From the NCBI GenBank assembly GCA_012839925.1, contig DUMJ01000043.1, forward strand, positions 85,023 through 138,313: a stretch of 53,291 nucleotides of DNA, in the 5' to 3' direction. This DNA is from a bacterium (GTDB lineage Bacteria; DUMJ01). The position numbers and the translations under genes are program-made. Position 1 is the stretch's first letter. Every line of letters starts with the position of its first letter. The notes below the pieces were generated by a model that worked only from the letters and a program-made list of their open reading frames with translations, did not search any database and was not told the DNA's origin. Shown here one piece after another: positions 26,397 to 36,038 of the stretch.

Positions 26397-28676
26397 TTAC
26401 TTTACCTCAAAACTCCCATTCAGTCTGATATCTTCAGAAGAACTTCCTATTAATACCTCAAATGTTCCAGGTTCTACCGTAAGGCTCATATCTGTATCTA
26501 GAAATTCCAGGTCTTCTTTTGAGAGTGTAAATGATACTGTCCTCTTTTCTCCAACATCTAATGTCACTCTCTTAAATCTCTTGAGTTCCTTCACAGGACG
26601 TGCTACGCTGGCAAATAGATCGTGCAGGTATAGTTGGACCACTTCATCACCCTTATACTTTCCAATGTTTTCTATGTCAAAAGAGATATTTATATCTTCA
26701 TCTATCCCTATTTTCTCTGGGTTTATTCTCAAATTACTGTATCTGAACTGGGTATAGCTTAAACCATAGCCAAATGGGAAGAGAGGCTGAGGTCCTCTTA
26801 GGTCTACATAATCATCAACCCTTCCGGAAGGCTTGTAGTTATAGTATAGGGGTAATTGTCCTGTATACCTGGGGAATGTAATGGGGAGTTTCCCTCCGGG
26901 ATTATAGTCTCCAAAGAGTATATCTGCTATGGCATTACCCCCTTCCTCTCCTGGATACCAGGCTTCCAGTATAGCCTTTACCCCATCGATCCATTTAGTC
27001 ATAGTGATAGCGCTTCCATTTATCAGGACTACTATTACAGGTGTACCGGTGTCGCATATCTCTTTGATCAGGTCCTCTTGAGCTCCAGGTAGATCTAGAT
27101 TGCATCTGTCTTTCTGTTCTCCCTCTGTCTCAGGGACAGAATTACCCATGAATAGTATTGCAACATCGCTCTTCTTAGCTATATCTATAGCTTCATTAAA
27201 GCCCTCCCTTGATGGGTCATTCAATTTACATCCTTCAGCAAAATATACCTCTACGTTTTTCCCAACCTTATTCTCTATCCCTTCCAGAGGAGTTACTACC
27301 TTTATACCGTACCCACTGTAACCGCCTAACCTTGGAACGTTTGCATTTGGACCTATCACGGCGATGGATTTTATCTCCTTACATATGGGCAGTATCCCTT
27401 CATTCTTAAGTAAGACAATTGATTCTCTCGCCACTTTCAATGCTAACTCTCTGTGTTCTTTGCAATCGCAAACCTTTTCTGCATATTCTGGGTCAATAAA
27501 TGGATTGTCAAAGAGACCTAACCAGAATTTTACCCTAAGGATTCTTCTGACAGCTTCGTTTAATACATCTTCTGAGAGTTTTCCTTCCTTAACCAAGCCC
27601 AGGACTTCTTCAAAACAGTCACTTTCTGGAAGTTCCATATCCATACCAGCTTCCAGGGCTTTTTGGGCAGCTTCAGCCTTAGAACTTGCAACTCTATGTT
27701 TTGTCATCAGATGAATCACCGCTCCATAGTCAGACACAACGTACCCTTTGAATCCCCACTCCTTTCTCAGGATATCTGTTAGTAGCCATTTGTTAGAAGA
27801 GCAGGGAATTCCGTCCAGGGAATTGTATGCAGACATTATAGAAAGAGCATCTCCTTTTTCTATAGCAGCTTTAAAAGCGGGGAAGTATATCTCTCTCAAT
27901 AGCCTTTCTGAGAAATGAACCGCATTACTATCTCTTCCCCCATCTCCAACGAAGTTTGCCGCATAGTGTTTAGGTGTGGTAATAACTCCTTGTTCCTGGA
28001 GACCCCTGATAAATGATACTGCCATTTTACTAGCCAGATAAGGGTCTTCGCCATATGTCTCTTCTGTCCTTCCACATCGCGGGTCTCTTGCTATGTTTAT
28101 CGTAGGAGAGAGAGCCTGATGAATACCTCTGGCTCTTGTCTCTTTTCCTATAGCGGTAGCCACCTCATACATTAATTCTGGATTCCAGGTACTTGCTATA
28201 GCTATAGACTCTGGGAAACTGGTAGAGCCTTTAGCCATACAGCCGTGGAGACATTCATCATGAATCAATACGGGTATCTTTATTCTACTATTCTCCAGTA
28301 TATGTTTTTGTATCTCATTAGCCAGCTCAGCTCCCTCTTTAGGAGAGAATGGTCTGAGAGCACAGCTTAATTCACCGATAGGATATTTTTCTTTATCCCC
28401 CTCCATGATTATTTCTCTCCATTGTTTTTTCCAGAGATTACTGGAGATGGCTTCAACCAGTTCTCTGTCTCTGAATAACTCGGAGAATACCTTGTCGAAC
28501 TTTCTTACCTGCTCTTCATCTAACCCCTCAAAGATGTCTGCCAGTTTCTTCCAGACATGTAGCATCTTTGCCTTGAGCTGACCCACCTTCTCTTCCAGTG
28601 TCATCCTGGAGAGGAGATCCTCAACTCTCTCTTCAATTGGAAGCTCTGGATTTAGATAACCTGCCTTTTGTTCCAT
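26397..28676 (-). CDS. Glycoside hydrolase family 3 beta-glucosidase
   Basis: 759 residues without a signal peptide. The N-terminal (alpha/beta)8 domain includes KHYAANFVGDGGRDSN and the nucleophile Asp316 in GYVVSDYGAVIHL. It is followed by the alpha/beta sandwich (VILINGSAI-like region, PITFPRYTGQLPLYYNYKPSGR) and a C-terminal fibronectin-III-like domain that begins near GYGLSYTQF. This is the standard BglX-type three-domain GH3 order. It would split beta-linked gluco- or xylo-oligosaccharides in the cytoplasm. It lies last in the operon, 23 bases after the GH5 gene. The ATG at 28676 has AGGAGG (minus strand) upstream. Exact linkage preference cannot be read off. Confidence 0.93.
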   Translation of the reverse strand: MEQKAGYLNPELPIEERVEDLLSRMTLEEKVGQLKAKMLHVWKKLADIFEGLDEEQVRKFDKVFSELFRDRELVEAISSNLWKKQWREIIMEGDKEKYPIGELSCALRPFSPKEGAELANEIQKHILENSRIKIPVLIHDECLHGCMAKGSTSFPESIAIASTWNPELMYEVATAIGKETRARGIHQALSPTINIARDPRCGRTEETYGEDPYLASKMAVSFIRGLQEQGVITTPKHYAANFVGDGGRDSNAVHFSERLLREIYFPAFKAAIEKGDALSIMSAYNSLDGIPCSSNKWLLTDILRKEWGFKGYVVSDYGAVIHLMTKHRVASSKAEAAQKALEAGMDMELPESDCFEEVLGLVKEGKLSEDVLNEAVRRILRVKFWLGLFDNPFIDPEYAEKVCDCKEHRELALKVARESIVLLKNEGILPICKEIKSIAVIGPNANVPRLGGYSGYGIKVVTPLEGIENKVGKNVEVYFAEGCKLNDPSREGFNEAIDIAKKSDVAILFMGNSVPETEGEQKDRCNLDLPGAQEDLIKEICDTGTPVIVVLINGSAITMTKWIDGVKAILEAWYPGEEGGNAIADILFGDYNPGGKLPITFPRYTGQLPLYYNYKPSGRVDDYVDLRGPQPLFPFGYGLSYTQFRYSNLRINPEKIGIDEDINISFDIENIGKYKGDEVVQLYLHDLFASVARPVKELKRFKRVTLDVGEKRTVSFTLSKEDLEFLDTDMSLTVEPGTFEVLIGSSSEDIRLNGSFEVK

Positions 28677-28699
28677 AATAACCTCCTGCTGATATATTT

Positions 28700-30109
28700 T
28701 TAATTTTTTAAAGCACTCTCTAACACTTCTATCAGGTAGAGTCTCTTCTCACAGTTAGAAAACTCAAATGCCATATGATGCATCTTTTCTATCTCTTCTT
28801 CAGTCATATCCATAAACTGAAATGCATATAGTGGTGCAAGGAAGCTACTAATAGCACCACTCAGTAATCTATCCCCCAATTCCCTGGTAAGTGAGGTATA
28901 ATCAAGACTATAGTCTTTTACAATTTCAGATACCGCCTGAGCTATGGTCTCTACCATCCTTGCAGTTTCGCCCCTCAGTAATCCATAACCTCTTGATGTC
29001 CAGGGGTCAAGCCCTAACTTCTTCTTCAGTTCAGAGACAGGTCTGATCCTTCTCATATATTCACTGTCTTCCTTAGGAACTACTAATCCTTGAACCCCCA
29101 CATCCTTATAAGTCCAGATTGTCCAGTGTTGTTCATACTTATTAAATATCTCCAGCTGGTCTTTTAATGCTAAAAGTCTGGCTTTATCTGCATTTGTTGG
29201 AGAATCAATGGTTCCATCAAATAACGCTCCAAACTCGCCTACCCAGGACGGTTTTTTATGATCTAAAATCCATCTATTCCTCTCCAGGAATATCCTTTCC
29301 ATCCAACTCTTATCTGTATATACATCCCCAACATAACCTGGATATTTTCTTGCCCTGTGAGTTGCTATTGTATAATTGTGAGAACTGTATACTAAATTAT
29401 CGTCAAACGGTTCGTCTAATCCCTCGAAGATCTGAGAGTATCGATTACCCTCAATAAATATTATATGTTTCCTATCCGTATTTCTTATTGCTTCTATCCA
29501 TTCTCTATATATCCTCTTTAAAATATCTATATTAGGAGCATTAGGTTCATTGAGAAGATTATATCCGGCAACCTGTGGCTCATTCCTGTAATGCTCTGCT
29601 ATATAAACCCATAGCCCCTTAACCCTTTCCTGATAATGTCTATCATTCCAGAACAGTGATATTCCGTAAGGATTATCAGAGTGCCACCCCTGGTTTTGCC
29701 ATCCTGGTGCAGCATGAAGGTCAAGGATGATATATATGTTATACTTTTTTGCCCACTCAATAGCCCGGTCAAGGTAGTAAAATCCAGAAGAACTGTAATT
29801 GCCTGGCTTCATATCATCTTCGAAATGCCTGTAGTTAAATGGAATTCTTACTGCGGTGGCTCCTATCTCTTTAAGAAATTTAAAGTCACCCTCAGTTATA
29901 AATGAGTCTAACAGGCTAGAGAAGAATACCTGATATCTTTCTTCCCCAAGCTCTTCCTTTATAGACTGTCTAATAGAACTTTCTGCACCAGGATATCCGG
30001 TGATAAAGTTCTCCATATTTAACCATCCGCCAAAACATACTCCCCTCAGGAATATCTTCTTACCGGTCTCGTCCTTAATATAAGGACCATCTACCTTTAA
30101 AAAACTCAT
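28700..30109 (-). CDS. Intracellular glycoside hydrolase family 5 enzyme
   Basis: 469 residues with no signal peptide. The TIM barrel (about 1-335) has the GH5 acid/base Glu188 in YNLLNEPNAP and the nucleophile Glu292 in WVGEFGALF, with AVRIPFNYRHF and LDLHAAPGWQNQGWHSDN as supporting motifs. Residues about 340-469 form an extra C-terminal helical region that I do not recognise. Lack of export and the place in a transporter operon suggest an exo-acting or oligosaccharide-degrading enzyme rather than a secreted cellulase. Cellodextrins or glucomannan fragments are the likely substrates. It lies 18 bases after the OppF-like ATPase gene. Confidence 0.9.
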   Translation of the reverse strand: MSFLKVDGPYIKDETGKKIFLRGVCFGGWLNMENFITGYPGAESSIRQSIKEELGEERYQVFFSSLLDSFITEGDFKFLKEIGATAVRIPFNYRHFEDDMKPGNYSSSGFYYLDRAIEWAKKYNIYIILDLHAAPGWQNQGWHSDNPYGISLFWNDRHYQERVKGLWVYIAEHYRNEPQVAGYNLLNEPNAPNIDILKRIYREWIEAIRNTDRKHIIFIEGNRYSQIFEGLDEPFDDNLVYSSHNYTIATHRARKYPGYVGDVYTDKSWMERIFLERNRWILDHKKPSWVGEFGALFDGTIDSPTNADKARLLALKDQLEIFNKYEQHWTIWTYKDVGVQGLVVPKEDSEYMRRIRPVSELKKKLGLDPWTSRGYGLLRGETARMVETIAQAVSEIVKDYSLDYTSLTRELGDRLLSGAISSFLAPLYAFQFMDMTEEEIEKMHHMAFEFSNCEKRLYLIEVLESALKN

Positions 30110-30127
30110 AAATTTATCTCCTTCCTA

Positions 30128-31108
30128 TTAAGATGAGTAAAGATGACATTTAACAGTAACTCCGTCCAATATGATGTCATTGGGTGCTTCTTTCTTACAT
30201 ATATCCATCACATAAGGGCATCTATCAGCAAACTTGCAACCTATACTTAAAAATTCTCTCTCTTCAAATGATGAGAGCTTTATTTTTTCTTTCCATCTCT
30301 TCTCCGGGTCAGGTTCTGGAACAGAATCTCTTAAGATTTTGGTATATGGATGTTTTGGATCTATAAGAATCTTTTCAACAGGACCTATCTCAACTATGGT
30401 ACCTCTGAACATTATGGCTATTCTATCACTGACATAATAGGAGGTAGCGAGGTCATGAGTTATATATATTACATTGACCTTCTGCTTTTCTTTGAGGTCC
30501 TTGAATAGATTGCATATTGACATCTTCAGCGAGGCGTCCACCATCGAAACGGGCTCGTCGGCAATTAAGAGAGATGGTTTGGTGATAAGCGCTCTGGCAA
30601 TAGATATCCTTTGAAGTTGTCCACCAGAAAATTCATGAGGATATCTCCCTTGAATCTCCTGGAATGATATACCAACTAAATTGAGTGCCTCATCTATTGC
30701 GCTGTTGATATCTTCTCTTTTGTTGGCAATTCCATAGTTAACTACAGTTTCATAGAGATAAGAATCGACTTTTTTTAGGGGATTAAATGTCTCAAATGGG
30801 TTTTGGAATATAGGTTGAACCTCTCTCATAAACCACATCTCTTCCTTTCTCCCCTTTATTTCTGTGATATTTTTTCCTTTGTATAGGATTTTACCCGAGG
30901 TAGGTTCAATAAAACCCAATATTATCCTTGCCAATGTTGTTTTACCGCTTCCACTCTCCCCTGCCAGAGTAAATATCTCTGATCTACCAGATTCAAGATC
31001 AAATGATACGTTATCTACTGCAGTTATTCTGCTTTTGACAAATCCGCTACCTATTGTAAATACCTTTACCAGATTCTTTATATCCAGAAGTTTAATCTCT
31101 TGCCCCAT
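30128..31108 (-). CDS. Oligopeptide/oligosaccharide ABC transporter ATPase, OppF-like
   Basis: About 326 residues with Walker A AGESGSGKTTL, ABC signature FSGGQLQRISIARAL, Walker B LLIADEPVSMVD and the H-loop YITHDLATS. The C-terminal Cys-containing motif CKFADRCPYVMDICKKEAP is typical of the OppD/OppF branch and may hold an Fe-S cluster. I chose the ATG at 31108 because AAGGAGG stands six bases upstream. The ATG at 31114 directly abuts it. Its start lies within the end of the OppD-like gene, so the two ATPases are coupled. Together they would power the permease pair at 32098-33983. Confidence 0.92.
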   Translation of the reverse strand: MGQEIKLLDIKNLVKVFTIGSGFVKSRITAVDNVSFDLESGRSEIFTLAGESGSGKTTLARIILGFIEPTSGKILYKGKNITEIKGRKEEMWFMREVQPIFQNPFETFNPLKKVDSYLYETVVNYGIANKREDINSAIDEALNLVGISFQEIQGRYPHEFSGGQLQRISIARALITKPSLLIADEPVSMVDASLKMSICNLFKDLKEKQKVNVIYITHDLATSYYVSDRIAIMFRGTIVEIGPVEKILIDPKHPYTKILRDSVPEPDPEKRWKEKIKLSSFEEREFLSIGCKFADRCPYVMDICKKEAPNDIILDGVTVKCHLYSS

Positions 31109-32093
31109 TATCATCCTCCTTGTTAACGAGAAAACATGCTACTCTGTGTTCGTCTTCAACATTTAGCAAAGATGGAAACTCTTTTTTACATTTCTCCATT
31201 ACATAAGGGCATCTAGGATGAAAACTGCATCCATTTGGAAGATTACTAAGAGGTGGAGGAGAGCCCGGGGCACTAACTCTATAACTTTTATCTCCTATTT
31301 TTGGGAGAGAACCTATCAGATAGGTCGTATAGGGATGTAATGGATGCTTGAATATCTCATCGGTTCTTGCCTCCTCTATTATTTTACCTGCATACATGAT
31401 GGCTATCCTGTCACATATATTGGCATGAATACCCATGTCATGGGTAACTATTATGATGATATTTTTTTGTTCCTCCTGAATATTCCTGAGAAGCTGTATA
31501 ACGCCTCTTTGCACAACTACATCAAGGGCAGTGGAAGGTTCATCAGCAAGAATGACTTTGGGTTTGAGTATAGATGCAAGGGCAATAGTTACTCTTTGTC
31601 TCATTCCACCTGAAAGCTGGTGGGGATATGCATTTAATACTTCTGTTGGTAGTCCGAGTGCACTGAGGTGTTCCTTTACCAGACCTTCAAGTTCATCTTT
31701 TTCAAATTTTTTATGGGCACCCAGGAAACTTTTGAAGGTATCTCTGATTCTTCTAACAGGATTAAGAACACTCATAGAACTTTGAGGTATATAAGAAATA
31801 TATTCCCATCTTATTTTTCTCGATTCATCTGGATTTAAGGAGAGTATATTGAATTTCTTATCTCCAAAATCATAGTATATCTCTCCATCTACAATTGTTA
31901 GAGGTGGTTTTATCATCCCAAGAAGAGTTTTTATAAGAGTACTTTTCCCGCATCCAGATTCCCCTGCAATTCCAAAGACCTCATCTCTATTAATCTCCAT
32001 ATATACCCCATCCACCGCTCTGACAGTCCTTTTAATACCAAATACCTCTGAGATATAATACGATTTTAAATCTTTGACTTTAAGTACTGACAT
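31092..32093 (-). CDS. Oligopeptide/oligosaccharide ABC transporter ATPase, OppD-like
   Basis: 333 residues with Walker A AGESGCGKSTLIK, signature LSGGMRQRVTIALA, Walker B VILADEPSTALDVV and the H-loop IVTHDMGIHA. The C-terminal CSFHPRCPYVMEKCKKEFP is the OppD/F Cys motif. It starts four bases after the permease stop and overlaps the next ATPase gene. In thermophiles, Opp-family systems of this type often import cellobiose and other beta-glucans instead of peptides. The adjoining GH5 and GH3 genes favour that here, by inference. Confidence 0.92.
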   Translation of the reverse strand: MSVLKVKDLKSYYISEVFGIKRTVRAVDGVYMEINRDEVFGIAGESGCGKSTLIKTLLGMIKPPLTIVDGEIYYDFGDKKFNILSLNPDESRKIRWEYISYIPQSSMSVLNPVRRIRDTFKSFLGAHKKFEKDELEGLVKEHLSALGLPTEVLNAYPHQLSGGMRQRVTIALASILKPKVILADEPSTALDVVVQRGVIQLLRNIQEEQKNIIIIVTHDMGIHANICDRIAIMYAGKIIEEARTDEIFKHPLHPYTTYLIGSLPKIGDKSYRVSAPGSPPPLSNLPNGCSFHPRCPYVMEKCKKEFPSLLNVEDEHRVACFLVNKEDDNGARD

Positions 32094-32097
32094 ATCA

Positions 32098-32964
32098 TTA
32101 CTCCTTCATAACCTCAATCCTCTTTAATCTGCTCCTAGGATCGAGGAATTCGCTTATACTTACTGAGAGCATATATAGAGATATGAATAAAAATATACAG
32201 ATTATAACTGGTGTTAATATCCACCACCATATACCAAGCAACAATGATTGCGAATTAACCGACCAGTGTATCATTGTTCCCAGTGTTGGAATTTCAAGAC
32301 TTGATAATCCAAGTATAGCTAATGTTACCTCCATACCGATAGCCCAGAGCATATTATTCATAGCGGTAGCCATAATTAACGGCACAATAAATGGAAGATA
32401 TTCTTTTAGAATTATACTGGATGTCTTCATCCCGGATAGCCTTGCGGTATATGTAAACTCCCTCTCTCTAAGGCTTAAGATTTGAGACCTGATAACTCTT
32501 GCATCCCATGCCCATCCGAAGAAGCCTAAAAGTATACCCAGATTAACTATATTTAACCCGCCTTTTAGAACAGATGCGATGAGAATCAGGATTGGAAGTA
32601 AGGGAATTATAACAAAACTGTCATTTAATGTCATCAATATCCTGTCTAGGCTTCCCCCTTTATAACCTGCCACTAACCCCACGGCGATAGCAATAATTCG
32701 TGATATGAACATCGATATTATGGAGAGGAATAGGGAGTTTTTTATAGCATAAGTAGCTAGCCAAAATACGTCCTGCCCCATAGACGTGGTTCCTAACGGG
32801 TGTTGAATGGATGGGGGTAAGTCCCTGGGAGTTAGATTCCATACTTTAGGGTCGTATGGAGAAAAAAACGAGAGAATTGCAAGAAAAACCAGAATTGATA
32901 TAACTGTAAAGCCAAAAGCAAATTTTTTATTGTATTTAAATAAAGTTTTTATCGTAGAAAACAT
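32098..32964 (-). CDS. ABC transporter permease, OppC/DppC-like
   Basis: 288 residues with an N-terminal membrane helix, the periplasmic stretch LPPSIQHPLGTTSMGQDVFW typical of OppC/DppC, and about five further helices. The cytoplasmic coupling (EAA) loop lies in ARLSGMKTSSIILKEYLPF. It is the second permease of the operon, 11 bases after the OppB-like gene. It forms the membrane channel with that partner. Confidence 0.9.
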   Translation of the reverse strand: MFSTIKTLFKYNKKFAFGFTVISILVFLAILSFFSPYDPKVWNLTPRDLPPSIQHPLGTTSMGQDVFWLATYAIKNSLFLSIISMFISRIIAIAVGLVAGYKGGSLDRILMTLNDSFVIIPLLPILILIASVLKGGLNIVNLGILLGFFGWAWDARVIRSQILSLREREFTYTARLSGMKTSSIILKEYLPFIVPLIMATAMNNMLWAIGMEVTLAILGLSSLEIPTLGTMIHWSVNSQSLLLGIWWWILTPVIICIFLFISLYMLSVSISEFLDPRSRLKRIEVMKE

Positions 32965-32975
32965 AATTTTACCCC

Positions 32976-33983
32976 CTACTCATATCTAATTCTGGGATCA
33001 AAAAGTGGATATACAATGTCAATTATTAACACGCCTGTTGCAATTCCTATGATGGAAAGGATTGTAATTCCCATCATAAGGTTATAATCGCCGGTACTGA
33101 TACTTCTGTAGAGGAGTGTTCCAATCCCAGGATAAGAGAATACCTGTTCTGTGATAAGGGCTCCACTGAAAATTTGACCAAGTGATAATGCTAAACCCGT
33201 AATCTGGGGAAGTAATCCATTTCTTATAACGTAATGAAAAACTATCTCTTTATTAGAAACTCCTCCTGACTGTGCATAAGAGACGTAGTCCTCTGTGACT
33301 ATATTGGATACTATTAGCCTCATTGTTATAAACCAGGTGCTTGTTCCAACTATAATAAGAGAAAGTGCCGGCAGAAATGCATGTTCTATTATGTCTATAA
33401 TTAGGTTCCAGCTGAGTTTGAATTCACTACCAATCGAGGCTCCTCCAACTACCGGGAATATAGGGAATATAAAGGCAAATAGAATAAGAAGTCCTAATGC
33501 TACTATATAATATGGGATTGGACGTATGAACATGGCTATCCCCTCTAAAATTCTTGCCCATCGGTAATGGCTGAAATAACCAGCTAATCCTCCCAGTATA
33601 TTCCCTATAACCCAGGATAAAAGGGTTGTAAGGAGGAGTAATATAGTAGTCCAGGGTAAGGATATACTTATGAGCTCCATAACGGGGGTAGGGAATTGGG
33701 CAAATGAGGGACCAAAATCTCCTCTGAAAAGACGTTTCCAGAATATAGCGTATTGTTCAAATAGGGTCCCCTTCAGTCCATAGAGTTCTTTTAATGTTTC
33801 TTTTAATTCTTCAACAGCATCCGGGTCTATATAAGTCCCCTGCATCGTAACTCTTTCTATAGTCTGCTGGATTGGGTCTGTTGGCATAAGTCTTGGGACT
33901 ACAAATACTACGGTTGTGCCTATGAATATTACCACAAGATACTGGATAATTCTCGGTAACAGGTATCTTTTGAAGAATGTCAC
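32976..33983 (-). CDS. ABC transporter permease, OppB/DppB-like
   Basis: 335 residues, six membrane helices. The N-terminal region has the OppB pattern (VFVVPRLMPTDPIQQ), the FEQYAIFWKRLFRGDFGPSF segment, the coupling loop AQSGGVSNKEIVFHYVIRNGLLP and the ending DPRIRYE. The C-terminal YPLFDPRIRYE is diagnostic of OppB/DppB/GsiC. Its start follows the binding-protein gene by 64 bases, which contain the 15-bp hairpin at 34010-34040 and a GGAGGTG ribosome site. Confidence 0.9.
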   Translation of the reverse strand: MTFFKRYLLPRIIQYLVVIFIGTTVVFVVPRLMPTDPIQQTIERVTMQGTYIDPDAVEELKETLKELYGLKGTLFEQYAIFWKRLFRGDFGPSFAQFPTPVMELISISLPWTTILLLLTTLLSWVIGNILGGLAGYFSHYRWARILEGIAMFIRPIPYYIVALGLLILFAFIFPIFPVVGGASIGSEFKLSWNLIIDIIEHAFLPALSLIIVGTSTWFITMRLIVSNIVTEDYVSYAQSGGVSNKEIVFHYVIRNGLLPQITGLALSLGQIFSGALITEQVFSYPGIGTLLYRSISTGDYNLMMGITILSIIGIATGVLIIDIVYPLFDPRIRYE

Positions 33984-34009
33984 TTTTTCTGCACCTCCAT
34001 TGGGTATGC

Positions 34010-34040
34010 TAAGAGGGCTCCTATTATAGGAGCCCTCTTA
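34010..34040. terminator. 15-bp perfect hairpin between binding-protein and permease genes
   Basis: TAAGAGGGCTCCTAT (34010-34024) and ATAGGAGCCCTCTTA (34026-34040) are perfect inverted copies with a single central base. In the operon's direction (minus) no T-run follows, so it is more likely an mRNA 3'-end stabiliser or partial terminator that raises binding-protein over permease levels. On the plus strand a T-rich tract follows. Confidence 0.7.
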
Positions 34041-34047
34041 GTTATTT

Positions 34048-35958
34048 TTACTTTCTTCCCGTTGATTTCAGGTATGGAAGCATAAACTTAAAGTTTGGCC
34101 AATGGTGATATGGCTGTTGATATGAATTTTCTGCACCAGGATAATTAGTCCAGTAATATTCATCCCATCCAACAACGCCAGGATAACCAAATGTCGGTAT
34201 AGACGGCATCTCTTCGACCAGGATCTTAAGTCCCTCGATCCCAAGTTTTGTAAGGTTAGGATCATCCCATGCAGTCTTTTCCATATCATCTATAATACCA
34301 TCCAGTTTCTTATCAGACCATCTGGATATATATCCGGCAGCTCCTATAGCGGCTTCTCCAACTGGCTTTACATATTTTGAACGCCAGGCTGAGAATGTTC
34401 TATATAAGTCAGGATGTCCTCCCCAGGGTTCCTGTGCTGGCCAGGTGGTAATGGCTTCATATTTGCCATAAGTGCCTTCGGTCCCAGCCGTTTCTGATGT
34501 TTTAACTTCTACGTCTATGCCAAATTTCCTCCACTGTTGAGCGACAGCAAAGCCATTTCTATATTGTGGATGTGCAGGGTTGGTACCGGTAGTTATCGTG
34601 ATTTTCCAGGGTTTTCCATCAGGTAGCAGCCATTTTCCGTCAGCACCTTTTTTGAATCCCTGTCTCTCCAATAGCTTTGTCGCTACCTCTGGTGCATATT
34701 TCCACCAGCCATAACCAAATACATTTTTGATCTGGCTCTCTGGAGGTACTGTATATCCTCTCTTCTTACAATATTCTGCAAGTCTATAAGGTGCGTTTGT
34801 ATCATATGGCTTGAAAGGCTTTCCGTCAACTTCTATATCTAAAGCAAAATTCTTAAGCCAGGTTTCCATCGGTCTATAGTACCATCTTAGATACGCTGGC
34901 GTTGGTGGTATAAGTAATGCGCCCATCGTTGCTGCACCGTCAAATGCTATTCCGATGGTATCCACTATGTCTATAGCAAGGGTTAAAGCCCATCTGACAT
35001 CTTTTATATTAAATGGAGATACAGCATTGTTAAGAGTGATACCTGTTATACAGGGATCAATATTTACTACCCATGGGAAGTCCTTTCTATAACCTCTTGC
35101 ATACTGGTTCTGTTGCAATACCGCTCTGAATGACTCCATAGTAAGATCACACATGTCAAGTTCATGCTTTATCTGTGCCATAGCCTTTTTCTCAGGAGCT
35201 CCATAGTAGATAAAAAGAACATACTTAGGTTTTGGCATTCCGTACATCTTTCCGACAGCTGTTCTGTTCCAGTCTTTTCTCCTCTCCCAGAGTCTCCAGT
35301 ATCCTGCAGGGTCTACATCCTTTAGAACATATGGTCCCAGGCTTATAGGAGGATAGAAGTCAAATTTTAGGGGGTCTTCAACCTTTTCAAAGATATGTTT
35401 CGGCATAAAGCGGCAGGCACCCCATCTATCCAGGAAGTAGGTATGAAATCTGGAGTTCGGCTGCTTTAAATCAAAAATCACTGTATATTTGCCTGTCTTG
35501 GATATCTTGTCCACATACATATTAAATTCAGTATTGTAAGACATTCCAGGTTTATTCTTTAATGTCTCCACAGTAAATATAACGTCGTCTGCTGTAAACT
35601 CAACACCATCACTCCAATAAATGCCTTCTCTTAGTTTTACAGTCATCTGGGTAAAATCTTTATTATAGATTGGAGGTTCTTTGGCCAGAACATTAAGTAC
35701 CCTACCTTTAGCATATTCTACACACCACAGTGGCTCTAACATCAATTGCTGAATCCCAGAATCTGTCCCGGAACTTACCCCAATGACCCAGGAATTAAAT
35801 CTCTTGGGGTTTACTACTCTTCCTCCCAGGATGTCCACAATAATAGTCTCATTCCTTGGTATCTGCGGGGCTACTTGTGTAAAAGCTACAGAAATACTAC
35901 CAAGGATAAAGCTACACACTACTAATCCTAGAAGCAAAACTCTTAAAGACTTTCTCAT
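34048..35958 (-). CDS. Family 5 extracellular solute-binding protein (oligosaccharide type)
   Basis: 636 residues with a signal peptide (SLRVLLLGLVVCSFILGSISVAFT). It has the SBP family 5 fold: LREGIYWSDGVEFTADDVIFTV and later VKDVRWALTLAIDIVDT, WWKYAPEVATKLLERQGF and YISRWSDKKLDGIIDD. Large size and heavy aromatic content, with the neighbouring GH5 and GH3, fit binding of oligosaccharides as in Thermotoga cellobiose/mannobiose-type Opp systems. The specificity is inference. ATG 35958 follows AGAGGAGGTAAC. It is the first structural gene after the LacI-type regulator. No confident promoter was seen in the 80-base gap, so readthrough from lacI is possible. Confidence 0.9.
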   Translation of the reverse strand: MRKSLRVLLLGLVVCSFILGSISVAFTQVAPQIPRNETIIVDILGGRVVNPKRFNSWVIGVSSGTDSGIQQLMLEPLWCVEYAKGRVLNVLAKEPPIYNKDFTQMTVKLREGIYWSDGVEFTADDVIFTVETLKNKPGMSYNTEFNMYVDKISKTGKYTVIFDLKQPNSRFHTYFLDRWGACRFMPKHIFEKVEDPLKFDFYPPISLGPYVLKDVDPAGYWRLWERRKDWNRTAVGKMYGMPKPKYVLFIYYGAPEKKAMAQIKHELDMCDLTMESFRAVLQQNQYARGYRKDFPWVVNIDPCITGITLNNAVSPFNIKDVRWALTLAIDIVDTIGIAFDGAATMGALLIPPTPAYLRWYYRPMETWLKNFALDIEVDGKPFKPYDTNAPYRLAEYCKKRGYTVPPESQIKNVFGYGWWKYAPEVATKLLERQGFKKGADGKWLLPDGKPWKITITTGTNPAHPQYRNGFAVAQQWRKFGIDVEVKTSETAGTEGTYGKYEAITTWPAQEPWGGHPDLYRTFSAWRSKYVKPVGEAAIGAAGYISRWSDKKLDGIIDDMEKTAWDDPNLTKLGIEGLKILVEEMPSIPTFGYPGVVGWDEYYWTNYPGAENSYQQPYHHWPNFKFMLPYLKSTGRK

Positions 35959-36038
35959 AATAGTTACCTCCTCTTATTAGATTTTTAAATGTTTTTAAAA
36001 TATAACCTCTAAAACCTTACCTCCCTGATTTTATCTTA

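Noticed and set aside
26339..26428. 29-residue plus-strand ORF with AGAGGTGAT upstream
   Set aside because: It reads straight through the intrinsic terminator of the GH3 gene and into its coding end on the opposite strand, so the good ribosome-site match looks accidental.
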